The notes: generated by a model from the sequence alone, not told the origin. 64,000 bases of DNA from Ascidia mentula (GCA_947561715.1 OX387197.1:22966266-23030265); one strand, 5' to 3'; positions 22,301 through 31,655 are shown, counted from the first letter of the stretch. Numbers and translations are program-made.

Positions 22301-24479
22301 AATCAATTTGTTTCCAGTGGTGGTGTATGTATTTTTTTCATCAACCTTCATAATCTGATTTTTCGACGAATCTACAAACTGAAACAAAATACGCGGGACA
22401 GGGTTTTTCACAAACGCTGTCCAAAATTTACTGTACGAAAATGTGGGAGTGCAGTTGTGTTCTTTTTATATTTCAAAAAACTATGTTTCATTTGATTATG
22501 AGCTTCCTATGTTACACGTACTTAGAAAAGAATCACTCAAAAAAAACTTGCCTCCAATTTGTCATTTATGTCTTGTACATGAAAATACTCCAGCCTGTAA
22601 AGGACCACCATGTCAGATGACGCCATAATCGTCCAGGAACAATTACAGTTCGGGGAGTAATGTTTAGGGAAGTTTGGCGAAGAAAGAACATATTCTTTAT
22701 ACGGGTAAGCCGAAAGACTCTCATTACCACAAACACCTTTAAAGAAAACAAGATTTACAAAAACTAACACACAAACATGTAAAACGACCACACCAATGCT
22801 ATTGTTTTTTCTAACTATCTTCCCTTCTTCGGCAACATCTTTAGCTAAAAAAAGAATAGTTTATAATTTAAAAAAGGTATGTTTGAATTTTAAAGCAATA
22901 TTTCGGATGTAGTACCTATTGTGATTTCCAATTCCATCATTCCATTCTGGATTGCATCGTCATTGTGATACGTGATGCTCAGTCGATTATATGATGTCGA
23001 TATTTTGGTCCAATTTCCCGAGTATTCAGTGATATAATCTCCCGTGGAGGTGTCCTCAATCTGTATATTGTCCAAGTTCTTTTAGACCTTGGAAGTTTTA
23101 AACGTTTTCTCGGATTTTGACACATATAAAATGTTACGATGCAAACATCAGCAGTTCATGTGTGTTATTGCGCTATAAAGCCCTTGCCTTTAAGTAGCCA
23201 TTTCCTGGAGCCGTTAACAGCTTTACAATTAAAATGTCCAATGTCTTTCCTCGCGGTGCAGAAATGATGTATGTGCACGTGACGTTCAACGAGTGGTCCA
23301 ACTTGTAAGTTGGTGAATGCAAGAAACCCTTTTCTCCCAAGTCCAAATAATGTCGCTTTATTCCGCAGTAATCTGTATATTAACAGTATCAACGACTATA
23401 CTACAGAAAAACATGGCATTCCGATTGCTATCTAGGAGTTCTTTAGAATTATTAACTGACTGGTTTCTACATATATATTTCGATTTAGGTCGATTTATGG
23501 TGTATAAACAACATACCTCCACAACCGAAACCGTGCATGGAACTGACGTGATTTAACAAATTTTCTGTTGTATGCGTTGTGTATTTATTACTATACATAA
23601 AGTACCATTTGCTGAGTAGAATAAATCAAATCCCGCATGATATTTTGATCCATTCCCGGTGAAATGAACAAGTAGTTTGTTTCCGAAAGTGACGTATGTT
23701 ATGCCTTTATCAACCTTCAGATCCTCACCCTTCCAAGGGTCCTCAAACTGAAACAATTCATGATGTACAGTTGTTTATATAATCACTATAGAAAAATAAC
23801 AAAGAATAGGGGACTGTGCACCGTTTAGTGATTTAATCTTCAAAACATGTTGCTTTTTTTCGTGGAACCAGTGGAAATTGTGCAAATTAGTGCACTAACA
23901 TTCACCAGAATATGCTAATGGCGAAACGACACATACAAATTCACATAAACTTGCCTCTAGCTTGTCGATTCCGTCTTCGATATCACAATCCACCAATCTA
24001 AAAATAACCTTCATGTCGGGTGGAGCTAAAATTCGCCATGTACAGTTGCAATTCATAGGATAGTTTCCGGGGTAGTCTGGTGAAGTAAGCACACCACGAA
24101 AATCCGCAGAAGCCACAAGTTCCTTTTTTCCGCAGTAACCTTCAACGAAAACAGGAGTTATACGCGCTTATTGTACACACTAGCACGTCATTGCGATAAA
24201 TGATTATCAATTGACTAGTTAGCATTTTCGGTGAATTAACCTTATCTACTTAACTAATACTTTTCAGTACCTCAAACGATAAACTGACGTGATAACAAAA
24301 GAAAAGTGGATAAAAAATGCGAGTTTGCACATATATTCATTAGAACTTTAAATAGTTCACAATTACAAGCACAAAACATTTGTCAAAGGACGTATATTTC
24401 CACAGCCGCGAGTTAAGTTACCTGCTTCCCCTTTCAGTGCTTGCATAATTAACAGTAATATCAGGGTCCAGAGATACAT
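16388..24479 (-). CDS. Large CUB-array receptor: signal peptide plus ten CUB units
   Basis: Exons 5' to 3' on the minus strand: signal 24479-24422 (MYLWTLILLLIMQALKGEA), then A/B pairs 24139-23955/23747-23606, 23372-23188/23060-22916, 22736-22552/22378-22237, 21828-21656/21182-21032, 20821-20637/20457-20316, 20152-19980/19876-19726, 19534-19353/19198-19057, 18863-18676/18616-18466, 18226-18042/17896-17761, 17237-17056/16855-16705. Linker exons are 22844-22794, 20926-20879 and 19642-19595, and a 57-nt juxtamembrane-like exon is 16444-16388. Every exon is open and phases fit (A: 1 to 0, B: 0 to 1, linkers 1-1), giving about 1170 residues. A exons show C-G and S-P-x-(F/Y)-P plus C-x-C-x-W; B exons end G-F-x-L-x-Y. 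Secreted or membrane protein; ligand unknown. A1-A7 donors are GC. The transmembrane and terminal exons were not identified. Confidence 0.85.
16650..17250. repeat. Paralogous terminal CUB block, copy in large gene
   Basis: The last CUB unit and its intron (17237-16705) match the last CUB unit of the smaller gene (5319-4735) in exon sizes, phases and protein landmarks (G-S-L-T-L, S-C-V-W-T-I, G-Q-R, L-I-E-C, K-S-T). The DNA is still alignable across the B exon. This identifies the two CUB genes as duplicates sharing their C-terminal half. Confidence 0.75.
17480..17736. mobile_element. Long-TIR MITE, copy 1 (in intron of large CUB gene)
   Basis: Terminal inverted repeats of roughly 80 bp: GGAAAATACT at the left and AAAGTATCTTCC at the right, both containing GGGTCACAAaG/CTTTGTGAyCC and CCAAA-CTTGAT blocks. 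The element is flanked by the direct repeat TGCGTGAT (17472-17479 and 17737-17744). No coding capacity. Long TIRs with an 8-9 bp target duplication suggest a MULE- or hAT-type non-autonomous element. A second copy lies at 63095-63352. Confidence 0.8.
19595..19642 (-). CDS. Linker exon 3 of the large CUB gene
   Basis: 48-nt phase 1-1 exon between CUB units 6 and 7, acceptor ATTTTCAG, donor ACAG followed by GTGCGT. It encodes a polar spacer ending K-N-N-S-T with a sequon. The three linkers delimit two-CUB modules (units 3-4 and 5-6), supporting growth by module duplication. Confidence 0.65.
20879..20926 (-). CDS. Linker exon 2 of the large CUB gene
   Basis: 48-nt phase 1-1 exon between CUB units 4 and 5, acceptor TTTTTCAG, donor AATA followed by GTACAG. 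It encodes a polar spacer with N-D-T and N-A-S glycosylation sequons and an N-N-N run. Position and content match the linkers before units 3 and 7. Confidence 0.65.
21286..21620. mobile_element. Foldback MITE inside a CUB unit intron
   Basis: The ends are inverted repeats of about 35 bp (GCTGCAGACAGGGTGT at left; ACACCCTGTCGGCAGC at right). The complementarity continues inward, for example GTGGCACAGTGCTAG against CTAGCAGAGTGCCAC, so the whole element can fold into a long hairpin. It separates exon 21828-21656 from exon 21182-21032 of the large CUB gene without breaking splice sites. One end-like fragment is found at 10225-10268. Confidence 0.75.
22794..22844 (-). CDS. Linker exon 1 of the large CUB gene
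   Basis: 51-nt phase 1-1 exon between CUB units 2 and 3: acceptor TTTTTTTAG, donor ATTG followed by GTGTGG. It encodes a charged, Asn-containing spacer ending K-N-N-S-I with an N-N-S sequon. It is one of three similar spacers; all three precede a CUB unit of the same subtype. Confidence 0.65.
24422..24479 (-). CDS. Signal-peptide exon of the large CUB gene
   Basis: ATG at 24479-24477 opens a 19-codon hydrophobic leader (W-T-L-I-L-L-L-I-M core) ending G-E-A-G across a canonical donor (GCAG followed by GTAACT). Phase 1 matches the next exon at 24139. The same arrangement, a leader ending in E-A-G before the intron, is seen at 8497-8431 in the paralogue. Confidence 0.8.
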
Positions 24480-24866
24480 CGTGTTAAAGATTTCCAACCT
24501 TTTCCTCTCCTAAAATCAAATACTGGTGACTCGATCGCGTGGCAAATATTGTATATATAGTACGATATGCAGAGTTGACAAGCCTACGGCATACGTGGCA
24601 CAAAAATAGAATGGCTTACTCCATATTGACTTCGTGTAAAAGTACAACCGGCAATCATCAGATTACAATGGTTTGCATGCAAACACAAATAAAACTGTTT
24701 CCGCTGGAAAAGCAGCAGGAAATATCAGCAGAGATGTTAGTTTTCTGTGAAATCGAGTGACGGAAATGTAACACGTGGGATGTTGGCATGAAACGACTGG
24801 GAAGCATTCGAGGACTGTCAAAAAAAATTTTTTTTCAGCTAAACTGTGCATATTGCACTATAGTAA
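24480..24866. other. Upstream region of the large CUB gene
   Basis: 386 bp between the CUB gene start codon and the 5' LTR. No exon is seen. This is the expected promoter/5' UTR position, and the retrotransposon has inserted only about 390 bp upstream of the ATG. Confidence 0.5.
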
Positions 24867-25499
24867 TGTTACGAATTTTCTTTCCTTCACGTCACCTTTC
24901 ACTTTGGTTAGTCATTGTATCTATTTCATTGTTTTCACCTCTCTTGCTGGCACCTTGTAATTTCACTGTTTTCTTTCGTTGTAACCACTTATTTATTATA
25001 TTGTTTTACGCACGTATATCGCTTCTCTCACTTCACTTTCACCACACTAGTTTATTACATTCGTCTCCCCTTTTCTATTATTTCACGCTCCGTTTATTTT
25101 TGTATGCCCCGGATGTGCCGCGTGTCGGCAAGGCGCATCCTGATTGGTTGGCGATTGCATGTAACGAACGATTTCCCTAAAACGGGCGAGTCTTCTTCTG
25201 GGCGTCGCGTGGTTAGCATCTCTGTTACAGTGTTGTGAGTTATTGGGAACTTGATTACTGGCGTTTTGTATTTTTTTTTAATCGTTTTAGTTTAACACGA
25301 CGTCCAATAAGTTAAATCAGCCTGGGTTACTTTGGCTTTGTGGTGAGCCGTTATTGCAGGGTTCTGGGCAGTATCAGAATTAGGGAGGCAGCTTTGTGAA
25401 AAGTACCGAATTAGGTAGAAGGGTTAATTGGGGGATAACATCGCCACCCAAAAACATCTGACCGCCGAATTGCAAAGCTGCCGAAATAATTCCGTAACA
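24867..25499 (+). repeat. 5' long terminal repeat
   Basis: Starts TGTTACG and ends CGTAACA, an inverted terminal pair typical of LTRs. It is 633 bp and matches the copy at 30394-31025 almost base for base; visible differences are a run length near 25270, one base near 25074, and the first bases. The target-site duplication GTAA sits at 24863-24866. Confidence 0.92.
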
Positions 25500-25609
25500 A
25501 CTTGGCGAGCACGCCAGGACCCTGTCACCACACCCGGCTGGTTTTACTGGGAAGACTCCTTACGTGTATTTTGGTTTTATGATATTTTAAAGGTTGGTTT
25601 TTCTTAACA

Positions 25610-28600
25610 ATGGCTTTTAATGTTTTAATGCAACCTCCGCCTTTACGGCCGGGAGCTGACCTAGGACAGTATTTTAATGTATTTGAGTCATATTGTACGA
25701 GCGTCGAGGCCTCAGAAGAAATGAAACGACACCTGTTCCTGGCAAGCATTGACAACGACTTGAAATGGACAATACAAGAAAAAGACGCAAACTTGTTCGA
25801 GGTTTCCTACAAGGACCTCAAAGAACGCGCATTGCGCCAAAGGGCTACTGGTCAACACGCAGAGCGTCAACGCGCCGAGCTGATAAGGCGCGTGCAATTA
25901 CCTGGCGAATCAGCACGTGAATTTGTTTACGCCCTACAGACACTGGGCGATGGTGCCTACAGCAACTCCGCTGACGCGGCTCTTAAAAATGAGGTTCTGT
26001 ACATTACCTTACTGCAAGGCTTGCAAGACCGGCACCTCGCGGACACTATCCCGAATACCATCAAATATGAGCGATCATTCAGAGCCGCAGCTCAAGTCGT
26101 TGTCAATACACAAACACCGAGCTTTGTTCAAGTCGCTGCGGTAAACACAAAAGCATCAGAGATGGGATTAGTACTAAAAACGTTAGAAGACATGGAGAAA
26201 CGTTCCAAGGAAAAGAACGCACAATTCGAGGACACCTTATCGAAGTTACAAGCTCAAGTGGATGCCATAAAGCGCGAACGACCACAATTCAACAACGTGC
26301 GAGAACGGACTTGCTATGGTTGCGGTGGACTTGGCCATATGCGGCGCGACTGCCCGCACACGGGTATGCGCACAACGGACGTCAACACGAGACGTCAAAA
26401 TATACCACGTACACCTTCGTTTTCCAGATCGATTCGTCGCGCATCGGAGATAAAATGTCGCTTCGACCAAAAACGTATAGCTCGAGATGCACCCAAATGT
26501 TTGGCGCCAAAGTCGGTGCAAAAACCCACTACACCCGCAGCGCCGTTGCGGTTTGTCAACTTACTGGTCGGCCGGACGAGAATGTGTGCATTGTTGGACA
26601 CCGGCTCCAGTGTCTGCTTGATTAATACCCGAAAGTGGCATTCCTTAAGCGCCGAGCAGCACGACCAGGTAAACAGGTGCTCAAAGAAGAACTTAGTCGG
26701 GGCCGGCGGACAGCAATTGGCGGTAAAAGGCTGCGTCGAGCTTCCCCTCCGAGTGGGAGGATTGATGACTCACGCGAGTTTTTACATTGTAGACAATCTT
26801 ACGCACGACCTTATTCTAGGATTAGATTTCCTCCAGTCAAACAAATGCCAGATCTGCTACGAAGCCAACGTGCTAACAGCGGGGGATGCAAGCGTGCCAC
26901 TCTCGCATTCTCCGGTGCCGTTGCCACAACCTTCCGAGGTGTACGTCGTCGACGATGTCACCGTCCCCGCGTTTACCGAGGTATGTGTAACAGCAAACTT
27001 TTGCCAAAAGCCGCACACCAGGGAAACCCCTTTTCTAACTGAGAAGATAGACGGGTTTGTGGAAAAATATGGGTTGTTGACGGCTACGAGTATAACAATG
27101 GCGCAGAGTAACACTGTTAGGGTCTATGTCGCGAATTTGGGGGACGAAGCGGTAGAAATACCAAGCGGCTCAAGGATCGCCCAGGCATCGCCTGTTTATG
27201 CCTTTGGCAATGTCGAATGTCCAATGTCTGGCGCATGTGTGGTAGTCGATGGATCGTCGGCGAAATGTAAACACCCGGATTGTTTTGGCGGCTGCGCAGA
27301 AATTTGTTCGGTGTCACCACACGAAACAGCGGATAACCGTGACCCGTTTAAGTCCATTATAGAGCAAGCTCAGATCGGAAACCACCTAACTGAAGAACAA
27401 AGAGGAGAGCTGTTTGCCCTTCTTCGCGCCAACCAGGACGCCTTCTCAACATCTGACGTTGACCTTGGACGCACGGATGTGGTGCGTCACGTGATCGACA
27501 CAGGAAATAACGCTCCAGTGCGACAGCCACCCCGCCGCATGCCCCACCACAACAAGGCGAAAGTGGAAGAGATTTTGGCAGAAATGGACAAACAAGGACT
27601 GATTCGGCCGTCTAAATCGCCGTGGAGCAGTCCGATCGTGTTGGTTCGGAAGAAATCCGGTGAGACTCGTTTTTGTGTCGATTATCGCAAGCTAAACGAG
27701 CTAACTAAAAAGAACAGTTACCCGATCCCCCGGATAGACGACAGCCTTGACCAAATGTCGAACGCGGCGTATTTTTCTACGCTAGACCTGAAATCTGGCT
27801 ATTGGCAGGTCGCTATGGATGCCTTTTCGCAAGAGAAAACTGCGTTTACCAGTCACGTCGGCCTGTTTGAATTTAAAGTAATGCCTATGGGTCTATGCAA
27901 TTCGGCAGCGACCTTTCAACGCTTAATGCGCATGGTATTAAGCGAGATCGAGTGGCGGGGTGCCTTAGCGTATCTGGATGACATTATTGTTTACTCCAAT
28001 ACTTTCGAGCAACTCTTAAATCGACTAGCTGACGTCCTAGAGAGAATTCAAACCGCGGGGCTGACGTTAAAGCCGTCTAAGTGTTCGCTTTTCAAAGAGG
28101 AGGTGGCTTTTTTAGGTCACGTGTTGTCGAAGGACGGAATACGATGCGACCCCAACAAAGTACAGTCGGTTTCCGAATGGCCAACACCGCGTAATGTGAA
28201 AGAGATCCGGCAGTTTTTAGGCCTAACATCTTACTATCGCAAATTTATTCGTGACTATGCGAAGATCGCAGGTCCCCTCCACAGGCAGACAGAAAAAGGA
28301 AAGCGGTTCCAGTGGGATGACCAATGCCAGGAGGCCTTCGCTCAATTGAAACGGTACCTTACGACCGCTCCGATCCTTTGTTACCCTAACTTCAATAAGT
28401 CATTCATACTTGACACGGACGCATCCGATACGGCCGTGGGATGCGTCCTTTCCCAGGAAGTTGACGGTAAGGAGTGTGTTGTGGCTTATGGCAGCCGTAC
28501 CCTAAATAGGTCAGAGCGCAACTACTCGACCACGCGAAAAGAGCTGCTCGCCGTAATATTTGCGACCAAGCTTTACCGTTGCTATCTCCTTGGTCAAAAA

Positions 28601-30349
28601 TTTATGTTACGGACTGACCATTCCTCGTTGAGGTGGCTGTGGAAGTCAAAAGAATTATACGGGCAATGCGCGCGCTGGGTCGAACATCTCTCCGCTTATG
28701 ATTTTGATATACATCACAGGGAGGGAAGCAAACACCGTAACGCGGACGCACTTTCCCGTCTAGACTCCCTGGAGGATGATCCAGAATGTCCATACAAGAT
28801 AGTGGATGAAGGCCGAGGGATTGAACAGGTTAACGCCGTGGACTTGAAAGCAACCATCGGATATGAACAGAACGAGCTGCTGGAGCGGCAGAGTAACGAC
28901 CCGGAGCTAGCTGCCGTAAGAGAATGGGTCAAGAGAGGTATACGCCCGAAATTTAAAGCGATCAAGCGAGAATCCGCCGCGATTCGCCACTACTGGTCCC
29001 GCTATAGTGGCTTGTTACTGAAGGCGGACATTCTTTGCTGCCGCGGAAACTCCTCTTGGGAGGATGATTTAAAAATCGTTTTGCCGACAAGCCTTGTCGG
29101 GGAAGCGACGTCCACCTTACATGATGATGTACATGGAGGGGGACATTTGGGCATTGCCAAAACGTTAGCCAAAGTTTCCGAGCGGTTTTATTGGCATAAA
29201 TGGCGCGAATCTGTCGAGACGTTTTGTCGCAACTGTATAACGTGCCAATACAACAAAAAGCCAACACAACATTTTCAAGCGCCGCTTATACCTTCGCATG
29301 AGGATAAACCCATGCAAAGGATTGAAGTAGATGTTATTGGGCCACTACCACTTACCCGTTCGGGTTACCAATTTATATTGGTAGCCTGCGACCTTTTCAC
29401 GAAATACGTTAGAGCGTGGCCGATGCGACACCAAACCGCAAATGAGACCGCTAGCTTGCTTTACCGCAATTGGTTTACGGTGCACGGTGTCCCGGAAACG
29501 GTCCATTCCGATAGAGGGACAAATTTTGAAAGTCACCTGTTTTCCGAGCTGCTGCGGCTGATGGGCTGTAAGAAAAGCCGAACCACGTCATATCACGCGC
29601 CCGGAAATGGCGGTGTCGAACGTAATAATAAGACCATAATAACAATGATAAGAAATTACATACAGAAAGACGAACGACGATGGGACGAGGCGTTGCCAGG
29701 AGTAGTCGCGGCTTACAACGCAAGCGCCCATGAAGCAACGGGAGAAGCTCCGCACACCCTTCTGACCGGCCGACCGTTGCGCCTTCCGGCAGATTTATTG
29801 GGATCCCTCCGAGAAGATTCAAGACGATCTTACGGAGTGGAGATCGACCAGTTACGCGACGGCCTAGAGCTGGCCGAAGAAATTGTCAGGGAAAGTCTTA
29901 TGACACAGCGCAAGCGTATGGAAGACCGCTACAACTTGCGACAACGGGGAAAGCCATACTCGATGGGAGACTATGTGCTGTTAACGAACCCGGTCGTTCC
30001 CGTAGGTCGGTGCAAGAAATTGCAGTATCCCTACAAAGGTCCGTACCGAGTGGTCGAAGTACGCGGGCCTGTGAACTATGTCATTGAAGATGGGACTGGT
30101 AAACAACAGACTGTCCATTTCAATCGGCTGAAACCGACCACAGATACATTCCCAATGCCCGCTGAGCAAACGGCGGAACCTCCGCAGGCTGAAGATCAAC
30201 AACCTACGTTGGTGTATGTATTTAGGCTAAATACAACCCGAGTGGACAATGGAGAGGTATCGAGTTCACCGGATAATTCGGGCGGATGCAGAAGGTCTAC
30301 ACGGACCCGGCGCCGGCCAGTTCGATTCTCGTCGGAGACACACGTGTAG
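25610..30349 (+). CDS. Gag-Pol polyprotein of the Gypsy element
   Basis: One uninterrupted frame of 1579 codons. N-terminal Gag-like region, then a CCHC zinc knuckle C-Y-G-C-G-G-L-G-H-M-R-R-D-C (about residues 235-248); aspartic protease with D-T-G-S (about 329) and a downstream L-I-L-G-L-D; reverse transcriptase with F-C-V-D-Y-R-K-L-N and the Y-L-D-D catalytic box (about 787); RNase H with D-T-D-A-S (about 934) and T-D-H; integrase with an HHCC zinc finger (about 1170-1210) and a D, D-35-E triad (about 1240, 1299, 1335). Gag and Pol are fused without frameshift or stop, so their ratio must be set by another means, such as proteolysis. All catalytic residues visible are intact, so the element may be active. 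Confidence 0.95.
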   Translation: MAFNVLMQPPPLRPGADLGQYFNVFESYCTSVEASEEMKRHLFLASIDNDLKWTIQEKDANLFEVSYKDLKERALRQRATGQHAERQRAELIRRVQLPGESAREFVYALQTLGDGAYSNSADAALKNEVLYITLLQGLQDRHLADTIPNTIKYERSFRAAAQVVVNTQTPSFVQVAAVNTKASEMGLVLKTLEDMEKRSKEKNAQFEDTLSKLQAQVDAIKRERPQFNNVRERTCYGCGGLGHMRRDCPHTGMRTTDVNTRRQNIPRTPSFSRSIRRASEIKCRFDQKRIARDAPKCLAPKSVQKPTTPAAPLRFVNLLVGRTRMCALLDTGSSVCLINTRKWHSLSAEQHDQVNRCSKKNLVGAGGQQLAVKGCVELPLRVGGLMTHASFYIVDNLTHDLILGLDFLQSNKCQICYEANVLTAGDASVPLSHSPVPLPQPSEVYVVDDVTVPAFTEVCVTANFCQKPHTRETPFLTEKIDGFVEKYGLLTATSITMAQSNTVRVYVANLGDEAVEIPSGSRIAQASPVYAFGNVECPMSGACVVVDGSSAKCKHPDCFGGCAEICSVSPHETADNRDPFKSIIEQAQIGNHLTEEQRGELFALLRANQDAFSTSDVDLGRTDVVRHVIDTGNNAPVRQPPRRMPHHNKAKVEEILAEMDKQGLIRPSKSPWSSPIVLVRKKSGETRFCVDYRKLNELTKKNSYPIPRIDDSLDQMSNAAYFSTLDLKSGYWQVAMDAFSQEKTAFTSHVGLFEFKVMPMGLCNSAATFQRLMRMVLSEIEWRGALAYLDDIIVYSNTFEQLLNRLADVLERIQTAGLTLKPSKCSLFKEEVAFLGHVLSKDGIRCDPNKVQSVSEWPTPRNVKEIRQFLGLTSYYRKFIRDYAKIAGPLHRQTEKGKRFQWDDQCQEAFAQLKRYLTTAPILCYPNFNKSFILDTDASDTAVGCVLSQEVDGKECVVAYGSRTLNRSERNYSTTRKELLAVIFATKLYRCYLLGQKFMLRTDHSSLRWLWKSKELYGQCARWVEHLSAYDFDIHHREGSKHRNADALSRLDSLEDDPECPYKIVDEGRGIEQVNAVDLKATIGYEQNELLERQSNDPELAAVREWVKRGIRPKFKAIKRESAAIRHYWSRYSGLLLKADILCCRGNSSWEDDLKIVLPTSLVGEATSTLHDDVHGGGHLGIAKTLAKVSERFYWHKWRESVETFCRNCITCQYNKKPTQHFQAPLIPSHEDKPMQRIEVDVIGPLPLTRSGYQFILVACDLFTKYVRAWPMRHQTANETASLLYRNWFTVHGVPETVHSDRGTNFESHLFSELLRLMGCKKSRTTSYHAPGNGGVERNNKTIITMIRNYIQKDERRWDEALPGVVAAYNASAHEATGEAPHTLLTGRPLRLPADLLGSLREDSRRSYGVEIDQLRDGLELAEEIVRESLMTQRKRMEDRYNLRQRGKPYSMGDYVLLTNPVVPVGRCKKLQYPYKGPYRVVEVRGPVNYVIEDGTGKQQTVHFNRLKPTTDTFPMPAEQTAEPPQAEDQQPTLVYVFRLNTTRVDNGEVSSSPDNSGGCRRSTRTRRRPVRFSSETHV

Positions 30350-30393
30350 ACCAATGTCCAACAGGAGTAGGACAATTCTTGGGTTGGGGGGAG

Positions 30394-31025
30394 TGATACG
30401 AATTTTCTTTCCTTCACGTCACCTTTCACTTTGGTTAGTCATTGTATCTATTTCATTGTTTTCACCTCTCTTGCTGGCACCTTGTAATTTCACTGTTTTC
30501 TTTCGTTGTAACCACTTATTTATTATATTGTTTTACGCACGTATATCGCTTCTCTCACTTCACTTTCACCACACTAGTTTATTACATTCGTCTCCCCTTT
30601 CCTATTATTTCACGCTCCGTTTATTTTTGTATGCCCCGGATGTGCCGCGTGTCGGCAAGGCGCATCCTGATTGGTTGGCGATTGCATGTAACGAACGATT
30701 TCCCTAAAACGGGCGAGTCTTCTTCTGGGCGTCGCGTGGTTAGCATCTCTGTTACAGTGTTGTGAGTTATTGGGAACTTGATTACTGGCGTTTTGTATTG
30801 TTTTTAATCGTTTTAGTTTAACACGACGTCCAATAAGTTAAATCAGCCTGGGTTACTTTGGCTTTGTGGTGAGCCGTTATTGCAGGGTTCTGGGCAGTAT
30901 CAGAATTAGGGAGGCAGCTTTGTGAAAAGTACCGAATTAGGTAGAAGGGTTAATTGGGGGATAACATCGCCACCCAAAAACATCTGACCGCCGAATTGCA
31001 AAGCTGCCGAAATAATTCCGTAACA
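30394..31025 (+). repeat. 3' long terminal repeat
   Basis: 632 bp, near-identical to 24867-25499. Its first bases read TGATACG instead of TGTTACG; the end CGTAACA is intact and is followed by the GTAA duplication. Open frames within it are not genes. Confidence 0.92.
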
Positions 31026-31236
31026 GTAACAATATATTGCTGTATTGGATTCTAAACGTTCACTTTTCGATCATTGTCTTTTAGTGCTAATTTACCTACT
31101 GGATCTTTTAAACAAAGTATTATTGCTATTAATTACGTCACGGAAACAAGTAATCCCGATCATAAAAATCTCTCTTAATAGAGTCGCACATTTTTACTAA
31201 ATACAATATGATCCACGTGGAGACAAAGGTCTAGAG

Positions 31237-31655
31237 CAGTGGTTCTCAAACTGTGGTACGCGTACCACTAGTGGTACGCGAGAGCTTTTCAAGTGGTACG
31301 CGATTTAGTCTACTCTATACAATTTACCGCACTTTGCAGAAGCCAAAACCGCTGCAAATACATGATGTCGGTTTTCTTTATTGTGCATTTGTGACGCAAT
31401 AGTATCAACGTGAAATTGTTGCACTGTTGAAGTAATTCTGACATCGTGCATTCAACTGTGCAACAATTTCACGTTGATACTGTTGCGTCACAAATGCACA
31501 ATAAAGAAAACCAAGCAACTGGTGATATTGGCTAAATTGTTATTCATTGGTGTCATGTCATAACACTAACAGTTATGGTATAGTAATACGGTGGTACGCA
31601 GGGTATTAAAAAACACATGAGCGGTACGTGATTGGAAAAAGTTTGAGAAACACTG
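31237..31655. mobile_element. hAT-type MITE
   Basis: Terminal inverted repeats CAGTGGTTCTCAAACT at the left and AGTTTGAGAAACACTG at the right are the classic animal hAT end type. A perfect 8-bp target duplication GTCTAGAG flanks it (31229-31236, 31656-31663). The interior carries repeated GGTACGCG motifs and a large hairpin (about 31382-31427 against 31456-31503, GCATTTGTGACGCAA/TTGCGTCACAAATGC). No transposase frame, so it moves only in trans. Confidence 0.92.

Larger units (their letters stand above)
24867..31025 (+). mobile_element. Full-length Gypsy-type LTR retrotransposon
   Basis: 6.16-kb element: two LTRs, a putative primer-binding site directly after the 5' LTR (TGGCGAGCACGCCAGGAC, 25503-25520), one gag-pol frame, a G-rich polypurine tract (TTGGGGGGAG) just before the 3' LTR, and a GTAA target duplication at both sides (24863-24866, 31026-31029). 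Pol order protease, reverse transcriptase, RNase H, integrase places it in Ty3/Gypsy. No envelope frame is present. Intact frame and near-identical LTRs mean a recent insertion. Confidence 0.95.

Noticed and set aside
24788..25238. Open frames of 107-130 codons in the LTRs, repeated at 30249-30765
   Set aside because: They lie inside the LTR repeats, have low-complexity hydrophobic composition and no gene context.
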